Assembly (NCBI GenBank): GCA_014382585.1
Contig: JACNJL010000050.1
Coordinates: forward strand, 1-64,000
Reading direction: 5' to 3'
Length of the DNA stretch: 64,000 bases
Source of the DNA: Limisphaerales bacterium
GTDB taxonomy: Bacteria > Verrucomicrobiota > Verrucomicrobiia > Limisphaerales > UBA1100
Shown here piece after piece: positions 47,890-56,686 of the stretch (positions are counted from its first letter, which is position 1; the number at the start of each line of letters is the position of its first letter). A model generated the notes under the pieces. That model was not told the DNA's origin and ran no database searches. It worked only from the letters and a program-made list of their open reading frames with translations. The position numbers and the translations under genes are program-made.

Positions 47890-50110
47890 ACCGTATTCCC
47901 CATTCCGATTTGCCTTTGGGCAGATTTAATTTCATCAACAACTCCTTCGTCTCACCGGCGCCGCGAAGGAGGACTTCGGTTTCCGGCAGCCACACTTTTA
48001 GTGACTCCGTGCCATATTGCCGCGGCGCCAACCGTTGCACCTTGCCGGTCAACACCCGCACATAAACCGTTTCCGCCTTGGGCGTTTCCAGTTGCAGCGT
48101 ACGCACCAAACCATTCAGCCGATCGGACACCACCGCCTGCGAGCGATCCGCCACGCTCACCGTTCCCGTGCGATACAGGAAAGTCGGCACCCCATCGGCA
48201 TCCAGTTGATAGCCGCCAAACCGATAACCCCGATTGCGCGGGTAGAGCGGATCGGGGTTCACCGGATTCTCCTTGGTCATCTGCGGCCGCAACGGCCACG
48301 GCGCATCGGCCTTGGCCAAGCGATAAAACGTCACGTCCTGCGCCAGCTCGATCGCGCGCCCCTTCGGATTGAAATTTCCCGCGCCTTGTCCGCCCCAGAA
48401 CACGCTCACAAACTCACCCTGCCACAGCGCGCTGAGCGTGCCGTTCTGCGCGTTGAAGGCGTAATTCATGCCGCCCGGGAAACCCACCGCAATCCCGCGA
48501 TAACCCGCCACCCGACTGCGGCCGCGATACACGCGCGTGCGATCGCTCACCACCAAATCCGTGCCCACCGAGCGAATGCCCGAGGGATCGCGCGCCGACC
48601 GGCCCAGCGAAAAGTAATGCCACAACGCCTGCAGTTGCGCCTCCGTTTGGCCCTCCAACACATCCGCCCGCACCGCCTTGCCATCGGGCCAGAAATTCGG
48701 CATCACAATGCCCGGCCGAAATTTTTGCGGGTTCCGCATGAAGTGCGCAAACCAACTTGGCTGCAGCCGCTCAAAGGAATTTAGCAAATCCACCCCCTTC
48801 AATCCCGGCGACGGTTTGCCATTGAAGTTGTGGCAGGCCACGCAATTCAATCCCTGATCGCCCACCAATAAATGGCCGGCCTCGCGAACCCGGCGCCGAT
48901 CCTCGCGCTTGGGTTCCGGCAATTCCACCACCGGCAACGAATCCACTTTCTCGAACAACCCCGGCAAATGCCGCAGGTTGGCCTCGCCGAATTGCGGCAT
49001 GCGCGTGTGCATGTACGGCCGCACCGCTGCGCCATCGAACAACACCTTGCGTAGCCATTCCGGCCGCAGCTTGGCACCCACGCCGTCCAGCGTCGGCGGA
49101 ATACGGCCGGGATTGCCCAGCCCCTCCTCGTCCGTGCCGAAGTGCTGAAACATCGCATTGCTCACGCCGCCTGCACCATCGCGCGTGTGACAGGCAATGC
49201 AGTTGAAAGCCGTCATCGTATGCTGGACCTGCAGTCGATCCGGCAACGGCTTTTGAATTCCCGTCAGCGCCTTGCCCATGGCATCCCGTTGGAAGGCCGA
49301 CAAATGAAAATCCGGCACTCCATCCGGCTGTTCCGCCAGACATCCCCGGCCCGCTCTGAGCTTGGCCATCGGTAATTTCAATTGCGACTTTTGGTTCGGC
49401 AACTTGTGGCACGAGGTGCAGTTCAGGCTGCGAAATACCGCCTTGCCCGCCGCCACCTTGGCTGGATTGGGCGGTAGCTCGGTGACCTTTAATTCCTTCG
49501 CCCCCAATAAAAAAGCCGCGATGGAGCGCGCCTCGTCGCGCGTGAGATTCATATCCGGCATGCGCCCCGCCGGCCGTGCGTGATGCGGCTGAAATAGAAA
49601 CGCCGACAACGAATCCAGCCCGTACTTGGCCGGCACATGCTTCAGCCCCACCCCTTGACCGGGCGAGTGACAGGTAACGCAGCCCACACGTTGGAACAGT
49701 TTTTTGCCTGCACCCACCATCGAGCCGTCTACATTGGCCCGCGAAAATTTTTCGGCGGATAAGCTCGTCAAATAATGCGTCAACACATCCGCGGTGGCCT
49801 CGCGTTCATCGGCCGGCACCGCCGCCAGCACATCCGGCATTTGCGTGCCCGGATCTTCCTGGTGTGGGTTCAACAAAAACCGCCGCAGATAACCCGCATC
49901 CACCCGCGCGCCTACCCCCGACAAATCCGGCCCCAACTTGCGCTGCACCGGCCCCGCATGGCACCAGGCGCAGCGTAGCTCCTCGATCAACACCCGCCCC
50001 TGCCCGGCTGCATCCAACCCATGCCGTTCATGCAACAGCCCCGGCACCACGGGCTGTGCCCAGAGGGTTGCCCCGACAAAGCAAAAGATGGCCCAACTCC
50101 AACGCATCAC
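47873..50110 (-). CDS. Pentaheme c-type cytochrome
   Basis: Secreted protein of 745 residues (signal ending LWAQ). Five CxxCH motifs are visible: CAWCH (47-51), CVTCH, CTSCH, CIACH and CVACH, each in a cytochrome-c-like segment (e.g. KLGPDLSGVG, VGCVTCHSPGQG, MPNFWPDGK). The last ~200 residues are a beta-rich domain without heme motifs (YRFGGYQLDADGVPTFLYR). It probably carries electrons from a partner dehydrogenase, most obviously the propeller protein whose start lies within its 3' end. Its start overlaps the DUF1801 gene stop by 4 nt. Confidence 0.88.
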   Translation of the reverse strand: MMRWSWAIFCFVGATLWAQPVVPGLLHERHGLDAAGQGRVLIEELRCAWCHAGPVQRKLGPDLSGVGARVDAGYLRRFLLNPHQEDPGTQMPDVLAAVPADEREATADVLTHYLTSLSAEKFSRANVDGSMVGAGKKLFQRVGCVTCHSPGQGVGLKHVPAKYGLDSLSAFLFQPHHARPAGRMPDMNLTRDEARSIAAFLLGAKELKVTELPPNPAKVAAGKAVFRSLNCTSCHKLPNQKSQLKLPMAKLRAGRGCLAEQPDGVPDFHLSAFQRDAMGKALTGIQKPLPDRLQVQHTMTAFNCIACHTRDGAGGVSNAMFQHFGTDEEGLGNPGRIPPTLDGVGAKLRPEWLRKVLFDGAAVRPYMHTRMPQFGEANLRHLPGLFEKVDSLPVVELPEPKREDRRRVREAGHLLVGDQGLNCVACHNFNGKPSPGLKGVDLLNSFERLQPSWFAHFMRNPQKFRPGIVMPNFWPDGKAVRADVLEGQTEAQLQALWHYFSLGRSARDPSGIRSVGTDLVVSDRTRVYRGRSRVAGYRGIAVGFPGGMNYAFNAQNGTLSALWQGEFVSVFWGGQGAGNFNPKGRAIELAQDVTFYRLAKADAPWPLRPQMTKENPVNPDPLYPRNRGYRFGGYQLDADGVPTFLYRTGTVSVADRSQAVVSDRLNGLVRTLQLETPKAETVYVRVLTGKVQRLAPRQYGTESLKVWLPETEVLLRGAGETKELLMKLNLPKGKSEWGIRYELLR

Positions 50111-50658
50111 TTTTTCTTGGCCGCCGTTTTCTTCACTGCTTTTTTCTTGGCGGCCACCTTCTTTCGGGCGGCGGAGCGTTTGGCGCCGACTTTTTTGCCG
50201 GACTTATTTTGCGCCAGCGATGCCTCGTAGCCGGCGATGTAATCTTTCATGGAGATGCGGCGCACTGCTTCGCCCACCACCTCCAGCGCCACGTCCTCGA
50301 TTTTTTTGAACCGCACGCAGGACTTGCCCATGTTCAGTTTCTTGCCGGTCGCCTCCCACGCTTTGACAAACCATGCCGCCTGTTCGGGATCCATATACAA
50401 TCCAATGCCGTAGAAGGCCATGTGCTGCTTCTGCGAAGCGATGGCGGCAAAGGGAAGCGGTTCGTCGGGCTGGCAATGGTAGCCATCCGGGTACGCAGAC
50501 AACGGCACGTACCACGCGGGCATGCCCCATTGCATGCCTTCCTTGAAGCCCTTGGGGAGGTTTTTGTTGATGACAGCCCGCAGGGCACTCATCGCCTTCC
50601 GCCGATCGGGCGGCAACTCGGCGAAATATTGCTTCACGGTCTTGGCTTTGCTTTGCAT
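50107..50658 (-). CDS. DUF1801 (YdhG-like) protein with lysine/alanine-rich tail
   Basis: Cytoplasmic protein of 183 residues. Residues 1-145 form a DUF1801 domain (VKQYFAELPPDRRKAMSALRAVI, GMQWGMPAWY, FYGIGLYMDPEQAAWFVKAWEATGKKLNMGKSCVRF). Residues ~150-183 form a histone H1-like tail (KKVGAKRSAARKKVAAKKK...), which suggests nucleic-acid binding. It is the only cytoplasmic protein in an operon of exported enzymes, lying 3 nt after the sulfatase and overlapping the cytochrome gene. Its role there is not clear. Confidence 0.87.
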   Translation of the reverse strand: MQSKAKTVKQYFAELPPDRRKAMSALRAVINKNLPKGFKEGMQWGMPAWYVPLSAYPDGYHCQPDEPLPFAAIASQKQHMAFYGIGLYMDPEQAAWFVKAWEATGKKLNMGKSCVRFKKIEDVALEVVGEAVRRISMKDYIAGYEASLAQNKSGKKVGAKRSAARKKVAAKKKAVKKTAAKKK

Positions 50659-50661
50659 GAT

Positions 50662-52251
50662 TTATTGTTTGGGTTTCTTGTCGGCCGCCGCCCGGCGGAG
50701 GGTTTCAAACACCTTTTCGTATCCGCCACCGTTCAGAGCATTGCCGCCTGGCACAAATTCACCGTAGGGGCGGGCGGGGAATTTTTTGAGTTCTGCCGCA
50801 AGCTGTCGCTTCATTTGCATCAACGTCTCGGCATGGCGTTTATTGGCAGCGAGATTTTTCTGCGCATCCGGATCCCGTTTCAAATCGTATAACTGATCGC
50901 CGGTGTATGCGTGTGGATGCGTAGCGATGGAACGCGAGACGCCGCCGCTCAAGCCGGTCAACGCCTTCACGGTTCGCCGATGCTGCTCCTGCGCGCCGGC
51001 CACCTGTTCCTGCGTATATCGCAGAGCAATGTAACTGTGCGTTTTCGTTTTGATGGAACGCGCGGCGCCAATCTCGGCGTACACATAATCGCGCACCGGT
51101 TGGTGCGGCGCCTGAAAGAGCGGGGCCAAACTCACGCCATCCATCCGGTAGGCGGCCGGCTTATTCACGCCAGCCAGCTCAAACCATGTAGGCACAAAAT
51201 CGGTATTTTGAATCAACTCCTCACTGCGCACGCCCGCCTTCATGCCGGCTGGCCAGCGCATGATGCACGGCACCTCCGTGCCCTTGGCCTTGTACAACGA
51301 TCCTTTGTTGGCGGAGCCATGATCGGCCACGAACAACACGATCGTGTTACGCGCCAGTTTCAATTGATCCAGCTTATTGAGAATCACCCCGAGCGAATCA
51401 TCCATCCACAGGTATCCCGCTTGATTGGAGGTCAACCCGGCTTTCTCGATTCGTTTCATGACCGACTCTCGCGGCGGCATCACGTTTAAATCCGCGTCGA
51501 TGATGCCTTCGCCGGTGACCCTCGGCTTATCCAGCGATTTGTGCCAGGAACCATTCGGCCCGTGCAGCAGCGTGGTGCAGTAATGCAAATAGAATGGTCC
51601 CTCGCGGTGGCGCTCGATAAACTCAATCGCCGCCGCCGCCGTCCATTCGGGATTATGATTTTGGAAAGGCGCCTTGATATTGTCCCAATAAATATTCTTG
51701 GCCCACGTGAATCCGAAATCCTTCACGGCCTTCCGGTACCCTTTCTCATTTTCAAATTTTTTACGATTGAGTTCCGGCGTGAAGGGCACGTTTTTCTCAA
51801 TCTCGTGCAAGCCGTATTTCCGCCGAAACTCCGCATCACTGAGCGACGGCCCTACATGAAACTTCCCCACCATGCCCGTCGCGTACCCCGCCTGAGTCAG
51901 CAGCGCCGCCACGTTTTGGTTGTCCGGTTCCAGCTCTACGTTGAAGCCCGGCAGGCTTTGTTGGCCCTTGGGGAACAGCTCCAAAAATTCCGCCGAGTAG
52001 GCTGACCCCGCATTGCGGCCGGTCAGGAATGTGTATCGTGACGGCGTGCACACGGTCGAGGTCACGTGCGCGTTTTCAAAAGTGATCCCCTCCCGGGCCA
52101 GCCGGTCGAGATGTGGCGTGAGCACCTTGCCACCGTACACGCTCGTTTCGTATTTGTCGTAATCATCGACCATGAACACGATAATGTTCGGCGGCGCCGC
52201 GCTCAACAATCCGGTGACGCCCAGCAACCATACGAGAAACCAACGTGTCAT
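50662..52251 (-). CDS. Sulfatase (CTPSR type)
   Basis: Secreted sulfatase of 529 residues from ATG 52251 (MTRWFLVWLLGVTG, signal ending SAA); an open extension upstream to 52446 lacks signal features and runs opposite a broken plus-strand gene. FMVDDYDKYETSVYGG and CTPSRYTFLTG (formylglycine at C68) are present, as are GMVGKFHVGP and FVADHGSANKG. It is the first gene of the 52251-44934 operon. Confidence 0.92.
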   Translation of the reverse strand: MTRWFLVWLLGVTGLLSAAPPNIIVFMVDDYDKYETSVYGGKVLTPHLDRLAREGITFENAHVTSTVCTPSRYTFLTGRNAGSAYSAEFLELFPKGQQSLPGFNVELEPDNQNVAALLTQAGYATGMVGKFHVGPSLSDAEFRRKYGLHEIEKNVPFTPELNRKKFENEKGYRKAVKDFGFTWAKNIYWDNIKAPFQNHNPEWTAAAAIEFIERHREGPFYLHYCTTLLHGPNGSWHKSLDKPRVTGEGIIDADLNVMPPRESVMKRIEKAGLTSNQAGYLWMDDSLGVILNKLDQLKLARNTIVLFVADHGSANKGSLYKAKGTEVPCIMRWPAGMKAGVRSEELIQNTDFVPTWFELAGVNKPAAYRMDGVSLAPLFQAPHQPVRDYVYAEIGAARSIKTKTHSYIALRYTQEQVAGAQEQHRRTVKALTGLSGGVSRSIATHPHAYTGDQLYDLKRDPDAQKNLAANKRHAETLMQMKRQLAAELKKFPARPYGEFVPGGNALNGGGYEKVFETLRRAAADKKPKQ

Positions 52252-52353
52252 GAGGGAAGCATTGGGCAGTCGCGAATGGAGGTCAAACCTCAACCGGCAA
52301 GAGTCCGATGTTTCCCGCTTGAAGAATACTCCGTGCGACCGGACACTTAACCC

Positions 52354-52612
52354 TATGACAACTAATGTTGCCCGCGCGATGTTGGGTTTCGCCCTGTTGA
52401 TCGGCATCGGGCGCGAAGGCGGCCAGCGCGGGGAGTTCATGGCCATCTTTTATCGGCACGCGCGGTTTGAACCGTTGGAGACAAACCATTTTTGGCTGTC
52501 GGACACGCCGGAGAAAGTCGGCATCAACCGCGGGGCTTGGCAACTCACGGTGTTGGGCGCTTCAAATCGTTGTCGCGAAGGGCTTTTAGTTTGGCGGCGA
52601 GGCGGGTTTTGA
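52354..52612 (+). pseudogene. Fragment of an endonuclease/exonuclease/phosphatase-family gene
   Basis: An 85-codon open frame beginning MTTNVARAMLGFALL. Residues from about IGREGGQRGEFMAIFYR through FEPLETNHFWLSDTPEKVG match the middle of EEP-family proteins (GRDDG...GEFSAIFYR...FWLSETPE). The upstream catalytic Glu region and the whole C-terminal half with the GDxN and SDH motifs are missing. The end runs into the convergent sulfatase gene. I read it as an internally deleted, truncated relic. It occupies the 293-nt gap between two minus-strand sulfatase genes. Confidence 0.65.
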
Positions 52613-53987
52613 ATTGGGAAACGGTTTTTTGATGGGCCGGTTTGTTGGCGAGGTTGGTGAATTGGTTTGGGTCGGTTTTCATATCGAACAGCTCGATGCC
52701 ACGCTCTGCATTTTCGCCATATTGAATGTACGCCCAGTTTTCATCACGCAGCAGAAAACCTTGTCGCATTGGGGCCACGGAGAAGGCGGTATTGCGCACC
52801 TCGTGTTTGGGATCCTGCAGCATAGTTGAAATGTCTTTGCCCTGCAAACGCGCCTGAGCCGGCAAGCCGCATAGGCTGGATAAGGTAGGGTAGAGATCAA
52901 GTAACTCGACAAACGATTTGCACACGGCGGGTTTTTGGCCGGGCACGCTGATGATGAGCGGCACTTGCGAGGACTCATCGAGCAGACTCACCTTGGCCCA
53001 AAAATCGTGCTCGCCGAGATGGTAGCCGTGGTCGCTAGTGAAGATGACGATGGTGCGATCGGCCTCGCCGGATCGTTTCAGCGCGGCCATCACCTTGCCC
53101 ACCTGGGCATCCATAAACGCCACCGAAGCGTAGTAGCCGCCCACGGCTTTTTTCTGGCGGCGAATATCCATTTTCATATTCACACTGGTTTTGTAATTGA
53201 TGCCCGCCTTCGGGATGTCGTCCCAATCACTTTTCAGCTTTTCCGGCAGCTTCATTTTTGAATACGGTAAAAAGGGTTTGTAATATTTTGCCGGCGCCAC
53301 AAACGGCACGTGCGGTCGCACGAAACCCACGCCGAGGAAAAACGGCTTGTCCTGGCCGGCATATTTGCCGATCAACTCCACGGCCTTGTCAGCGGTTTTG
53401 CCGTCGGAGTGCACGAGGTCATTGCCTTCCGCCTCCACCACCACAAACGTGTTGCCGCCCACCACGGGGCGTTTGCCATCGGGATTGCCCTCGAGCGTCT
53501 CGCCATTGCCGGGCGCTTTCCATTCCGGACCGGGGCTATTGAAGCGCTCGGTCCAGCTTGCCGCGTCATCCGCGCCGTGCCCGCCGCCCTCGATGCCGCC
53601 GGGCACGCCCATGTGAAAAATCTTGCTCACGCGCGCGGCGTGGTAGCCTTGGTTTTTGAAATGCTGCGACCACGTGGCCCGTTCCCCAATCTGCGGGCGC
53701 GGATTCTTGTAGCCCAACACTCCGGTGGCGTGCGGATAATATCCGGACATCAACGAAGCCCGCGACGGCCCGCAGTACGTTCCCTGACAATACGCCCGCG
53801 TAAAGCGTGTGCCGCGGGCGGCAATCGCATCAATATTCGGCGTTTGGCAAACCGTATTGCCGTAGCACGACAGCGCCGTGGACGTGAGGTCATCAGAAAT
53901 GATAAACAGCACATTATATTTCGGTGCCGCCACCGCAGGCCCTGCCAAAGCCATCACAGCCAAGGCAAAAAAGAAAAGACGTTTCAC
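52545..53987 (-). CDS. Sulfatase (CGPSR type), iduronate-2-sulfatase-like
   Basis: Secreted sulfatase of 480 residues (signal ending AVAA). ISDDLTSTALSCYGN and YCGPSRASLMSG (formylglycine at C72) are canonical. The pattern FHMGVPGG near residue 125 and KPFFLGVGFVRPHVPFVAP with ASVAFMDAQVG is typical of the iduronate-2-sulfatase-like subgroup. FTSDHGYHLGEHDFW completes the site. It is a lone minus-strand gene divergent from the DUF1592/DUF1552 pair to the right. Confidence 0.93.
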   Translation of the reverse strand: MKRLFFFALAVMALAGPAVAAPKYNVLFIISDDLTSTALSCYGNTVCQTPNIDAIAARGTRFTRAYCQGTYCGPSRASLMSGYYPHATGVLGYKNPRPQIGERATWSQHFKNQGYHAARVSKIFHMGVPGGIEGGGHGADDAASWTERFNSPGPEWKAPGNGETLEGNPDGKRPVVGGNTFVVVEAEGNDLVHSDGKTADKAVELIGKYAGQDKPFFLGVGFVRPHVPFVAPAKYYKPFLPYSKMKLPEKLKSDWDDIPKAGINYKTSVNMKMDIRRQKKAVGGYYASVAFMDAQVGKVMAALKRSGEADRTIVIFTSDHGYHLGEHDFWAKVSLLDESSQVPLIISVPGQKPAVCKSFVELLDLYPTLSSLCGLPAQARLQGKDISTMLQDPKHEVRNTAFSVAPMRQGFLLRDENWAYIQYGENAERGIELFDMKTDPNQFTNLANKPAHQKTVSQFKTRLAAKLKALRDNDLKRPTP

Positions 53988-54085
53988 GGGCTAAACGTAC
54001 CGCCCCACCCCGCTCTTGTCCCGCTGAAAACGCTTCCTTGTCTTGGCGGGGCGTGGCAGTTTTGTTCGCTGAACGGGGTTGCGAG

Positions 54086-56686
54086 ATGATGAGTCCAAAT
54101 TCTGGAATGCGATTGGTGTTTTATATTGCTTGCTTTGGGGTGGTGATCTCAGCGAGCGCGGCGCGGGTGGCTTCGGGGTTGGTGGTGTTTTATGATTTTG
54201 GATCGGCGCAAGGCGCGGTGGTGCGGGATCGTTCAGGTGTGAAGCCGGCCGTTGATTTGCAAATTGCCGCTCTGCAAAATGTGCAGCGTGCGAAAGGCTC
54301 TCTGGAGATTAGCAAGGGCACGGTGATTCGCTCGGCGCAACCGCCCGCACGGCTCATCAACGCCTTGAAGCGGTCGGGCGAAATCACGATTGAAGCGTGG
54401 CTGCAACCGGCCAACACAACGCAGGATGGCCCGGCACGAATAATCACCCTTTCGCGCGACACCTCCGAACGCAACTTCACGCTCGGCCAGGAAAAAAATC
54501 TCTTCGACGTGCGGCTGCGCACAAGCCGTTCGAGTAACAACGGCATCCCCTCCACCGCCACGCCCGCGCGCAGTCTTGCCGCGCGACTCACGCACGTGGT
54601 GTTTACGCGCGACCGAGCGGGGCGCACCACCATTTTTCTCGATGGCAAACGCCGCGCCGATCAAACCATCGCCGGCAATTTCGCCAACTGGAACAACGGC
54701 TACACCCTCGCGCTGGGCAATGAACTGAGCAATGAACGGCCGTGGCGGGGGACGTTTCATCTGGTGGCGATTTATGACCGCAGTCTTTCGTCGACGGAAG
54801 TGACGCAAAATTTCCAAGCCGGCCCGCAAGGCAAAGTGGATCGCGCCGCCATTGCAAAAGCCGAAAGCATCGAGTTATTCGAAACTAAAATCGCGCCGCT
54901 GTTCGCCAAGCATTGCCTAGAATGCCACGACCCCGCCACACGCAAGGGCAAGCTGGATCTCACGCAAAGAGCAACCGCCTTTGCCGATAGCGAAACCATT
55001 GTGCCGGGCAAATCGACCGCGAGCTTGATTTGGGAAGTGGTTTCGGAAAATGAAATGCCGAAGAAACGCCCGCCGCTTTCGACCGAGGAAAAAGCCGCGC
55101 TAAAGCAATGGATCGACGGCGGCGCGCAGTGGTCGCTCGCGCGCATTGATCCCGCCGTGTACACGCACGGTGAGTCATCGCACGCGAATTGGATTCGCCG
55201 ACTCACCGTGCCCGAGTACATCGCCACCGTGCGCGCCGCGACGGGGGTGGACATCAGCACGGATGCGCGCCACCTGTTGCCGCCGGACGTGCGCGCCGAT
55301 GGGTTTTCAAACACCTCCTATAATCTCAACGTCGGCCTCAAGCACATCAACGCGTACGCGCAATTGGCCGCGATGATTACAAAACGCATTGATCCCAAAA
55401 AATTTGCCGCGCGCTTTTCGCGCAGTCGTGATATGACCGATAAAGTGATGCGTCCGCTGGTGGAGGCGATGGGCAAATGGCTGCTGCGCGGGCCGTTGAA
55501 CGACCGTGAGATTGTCGTGTACCGCGGCATCACCACCACCGTGGTGGCCAATGGCGGCGGGTTTGATGAAGCCATCGGATTGGTGATTGAAGCGATGCTG
55601 CAATCGCCGCGCTTTATTTATCGCATCGAGAATCAAAAAACTGACGGGCCGTTGGATGGCTATGAAATGGCCTCGCGTTTGAGCTATCTCATTTGGGGCG
55701 CGCCGCCCGATGCCGCGCTATACGCCTCTGCCGAAAAGGGCGAGCTGGCCAATGCCGCAAAACTGCAGGCGCACGTGCGGCGGATGTTAAAGGATCCGCG
55801 CGCGGTGGATCGTTCGGTGCAGTTCGTGAGCGAATGGCTCAACCTCGATCACCTCGCCAACCTTCGCCCCGACAAAAAACGTTTCCCCAACTGGACCCCC
55901 GCGTTGGCCGCCGATATGCGAACGGAGACGATTGCGTTTTTTACGGAAGTGGCTTGGAAACAAAATCGTCCGCTCGCCGATTTGCTCAATGCGCAGGTCA
56001 GCTTTCTCACGCCCGCATTGGCGCGGCATTATCGGATGCCGAACATTGCCGCCGGAAACAATCTCACCCGCTACGACCTCGCCGACATCCCCGCGCGCGG
56101 GGGGTTGCTCACGCAAGGCAGCGTGCTCACGGTGGGCGGCGATGGGGCCTCGATGGTCACGCGCGGCCTCTTCGTGATGCACGATCTGCTGCGCGGCGTG
56201 GTGAAAGATCCGCCACCCTGCGTGGACACCACCCCGGTGCCCACCAAACCCGGCCTCACCCAACGCGCCATCGCCGCGCAACGCATCGCCAACAAAAAAT
56301 GCGGCGGCTGCCACAGTAAATTTGAACCACTCGCCTTTGGCCTGGAAAAATACGATGGCCTCGGCGCGTTTTTTGAAAAAGATCCGCACGGCAACCGCCT
56401 GCGCGAAGACGGCCAAATCCTTTTCCCCAGCGCTGCGAAATCCATCGCCTACAAAACCTCCGCCGAACTCATGAATCAACTTGCCGCCAGCGATCGCGTC
56501 CGCCATAGCCTCACGTGGAAACTTACCCAGTTCGCCCTCGGCCGCCCCCTCGGCGCGCGCGATGCACACACCGTTGACAAAATTCACCTCGCCGCCCAAA
56601 AACAAGGCGGCACTTACCCCGCCCTCATCACCGCCATCGCAATGAGCGACTTGATGCGAACCACACAAACTGAGCACAGCAAATGA
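54086..56686 (+). CDS. DUF1592-family diheme protein with N-terminal LamG domain
   Basis: Protein of about 866 residues. The start is ambiguous between ATGs at 54086, 54089 and 54107; all give a hydrophobic N-terminus (MRLVFYIACFGVVISASA). Residues ~30-230 form a laminin G/ConA-like domain (VVFYDFGSAQGAVVRDRSG, EITIEAWLQP, HLVAIYDRSLSSTEV). Planctomycete cytochrome C with CLECH follows near 276, then a DUF1587-like segment, DUF1595/1592 (LSYLIWGAPPDAALYASA), DUF1588 with CGGCH near 738 and DUF1585. LamG domains bind glycans or proteins. The stop overlaps the DUF1552 start by 4 nt. Confidence 0.87.
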   Translation: MMSPNSGMRLVFYIACFGVVISASAARVASGLVVFYDFGSAQGAVVRDRSGVKPAVDLQIAALQNVQRAKGSLEISKGTVIRSAQPPARLINALKRSGEITIEAWLQPANTTQDGPARIITLSRDTSERNFTLGQEKNLFDVRLRTSRSSNNGIPSTATPARSLAARLTHVVFTRDRAGRTTIFLDGKRRADQTIAGNFANWNNGYTLALGNELSNERPWRGTFHLVAIYDRSLSSTEVTQNFQAGPQGKVDRAAIAKAESIELFETKIAPLFAKHCLECHDPATRKGKLDLTQRATAFADSETIVPGKSTASLIWEVVSENEMPKKRPPLSTEEKAALKQWIDGGAQWSLARIDPAVYTHGESSHANWIRRLTVPEYIATVRAATGVDISTDARHLLPPDVRADGFSNTSYNLNVGLKHINAYAQLAAMITKRIDPKKFAARFSRSRDMTDKVMRPLVEAMGKWLLRGPLNDREIVVYRGITTTVVANGGGFDEAIGLVIEAMLQSPRFIYRIENQKTDGPLDGYEMASRLSYLIWGAPPDAALYASAEKGELANAAKLQAHVRRMLKDPRAVDRSVQFVSEWLNLDHLANLRPDKKRFPNWTPALAADMRTETIAFFTEVAWKQNRPLADLLNAQVSFLTPALARHYRMPNIAAGNNLTRYDLADIPARGGLLTQGSVLTVGGDGASMVTRGLFVMHDLLRGVVKDPPPCVDTTPVPTKPGLTQRAIAAQRIANKKCGGCHSKFEPLAFGLEKYDGLGAFFEKDPHGNRLREDGQILFPSAAKSIAYKTSAELMNQLAASDRVRHSLTWKLTQFALGRPLGARDAHTVDKIHLAAQKQGGTYPALITAIAMSDLMRTTQTEHSK

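Noticed and set aside
49864-50892. Plus-strand open frame (342 codons)
   Set aside because: Crosses three genes antisense (cytochrome, DUF1801, sulfatase), so it cannot be an independent conserved gene.
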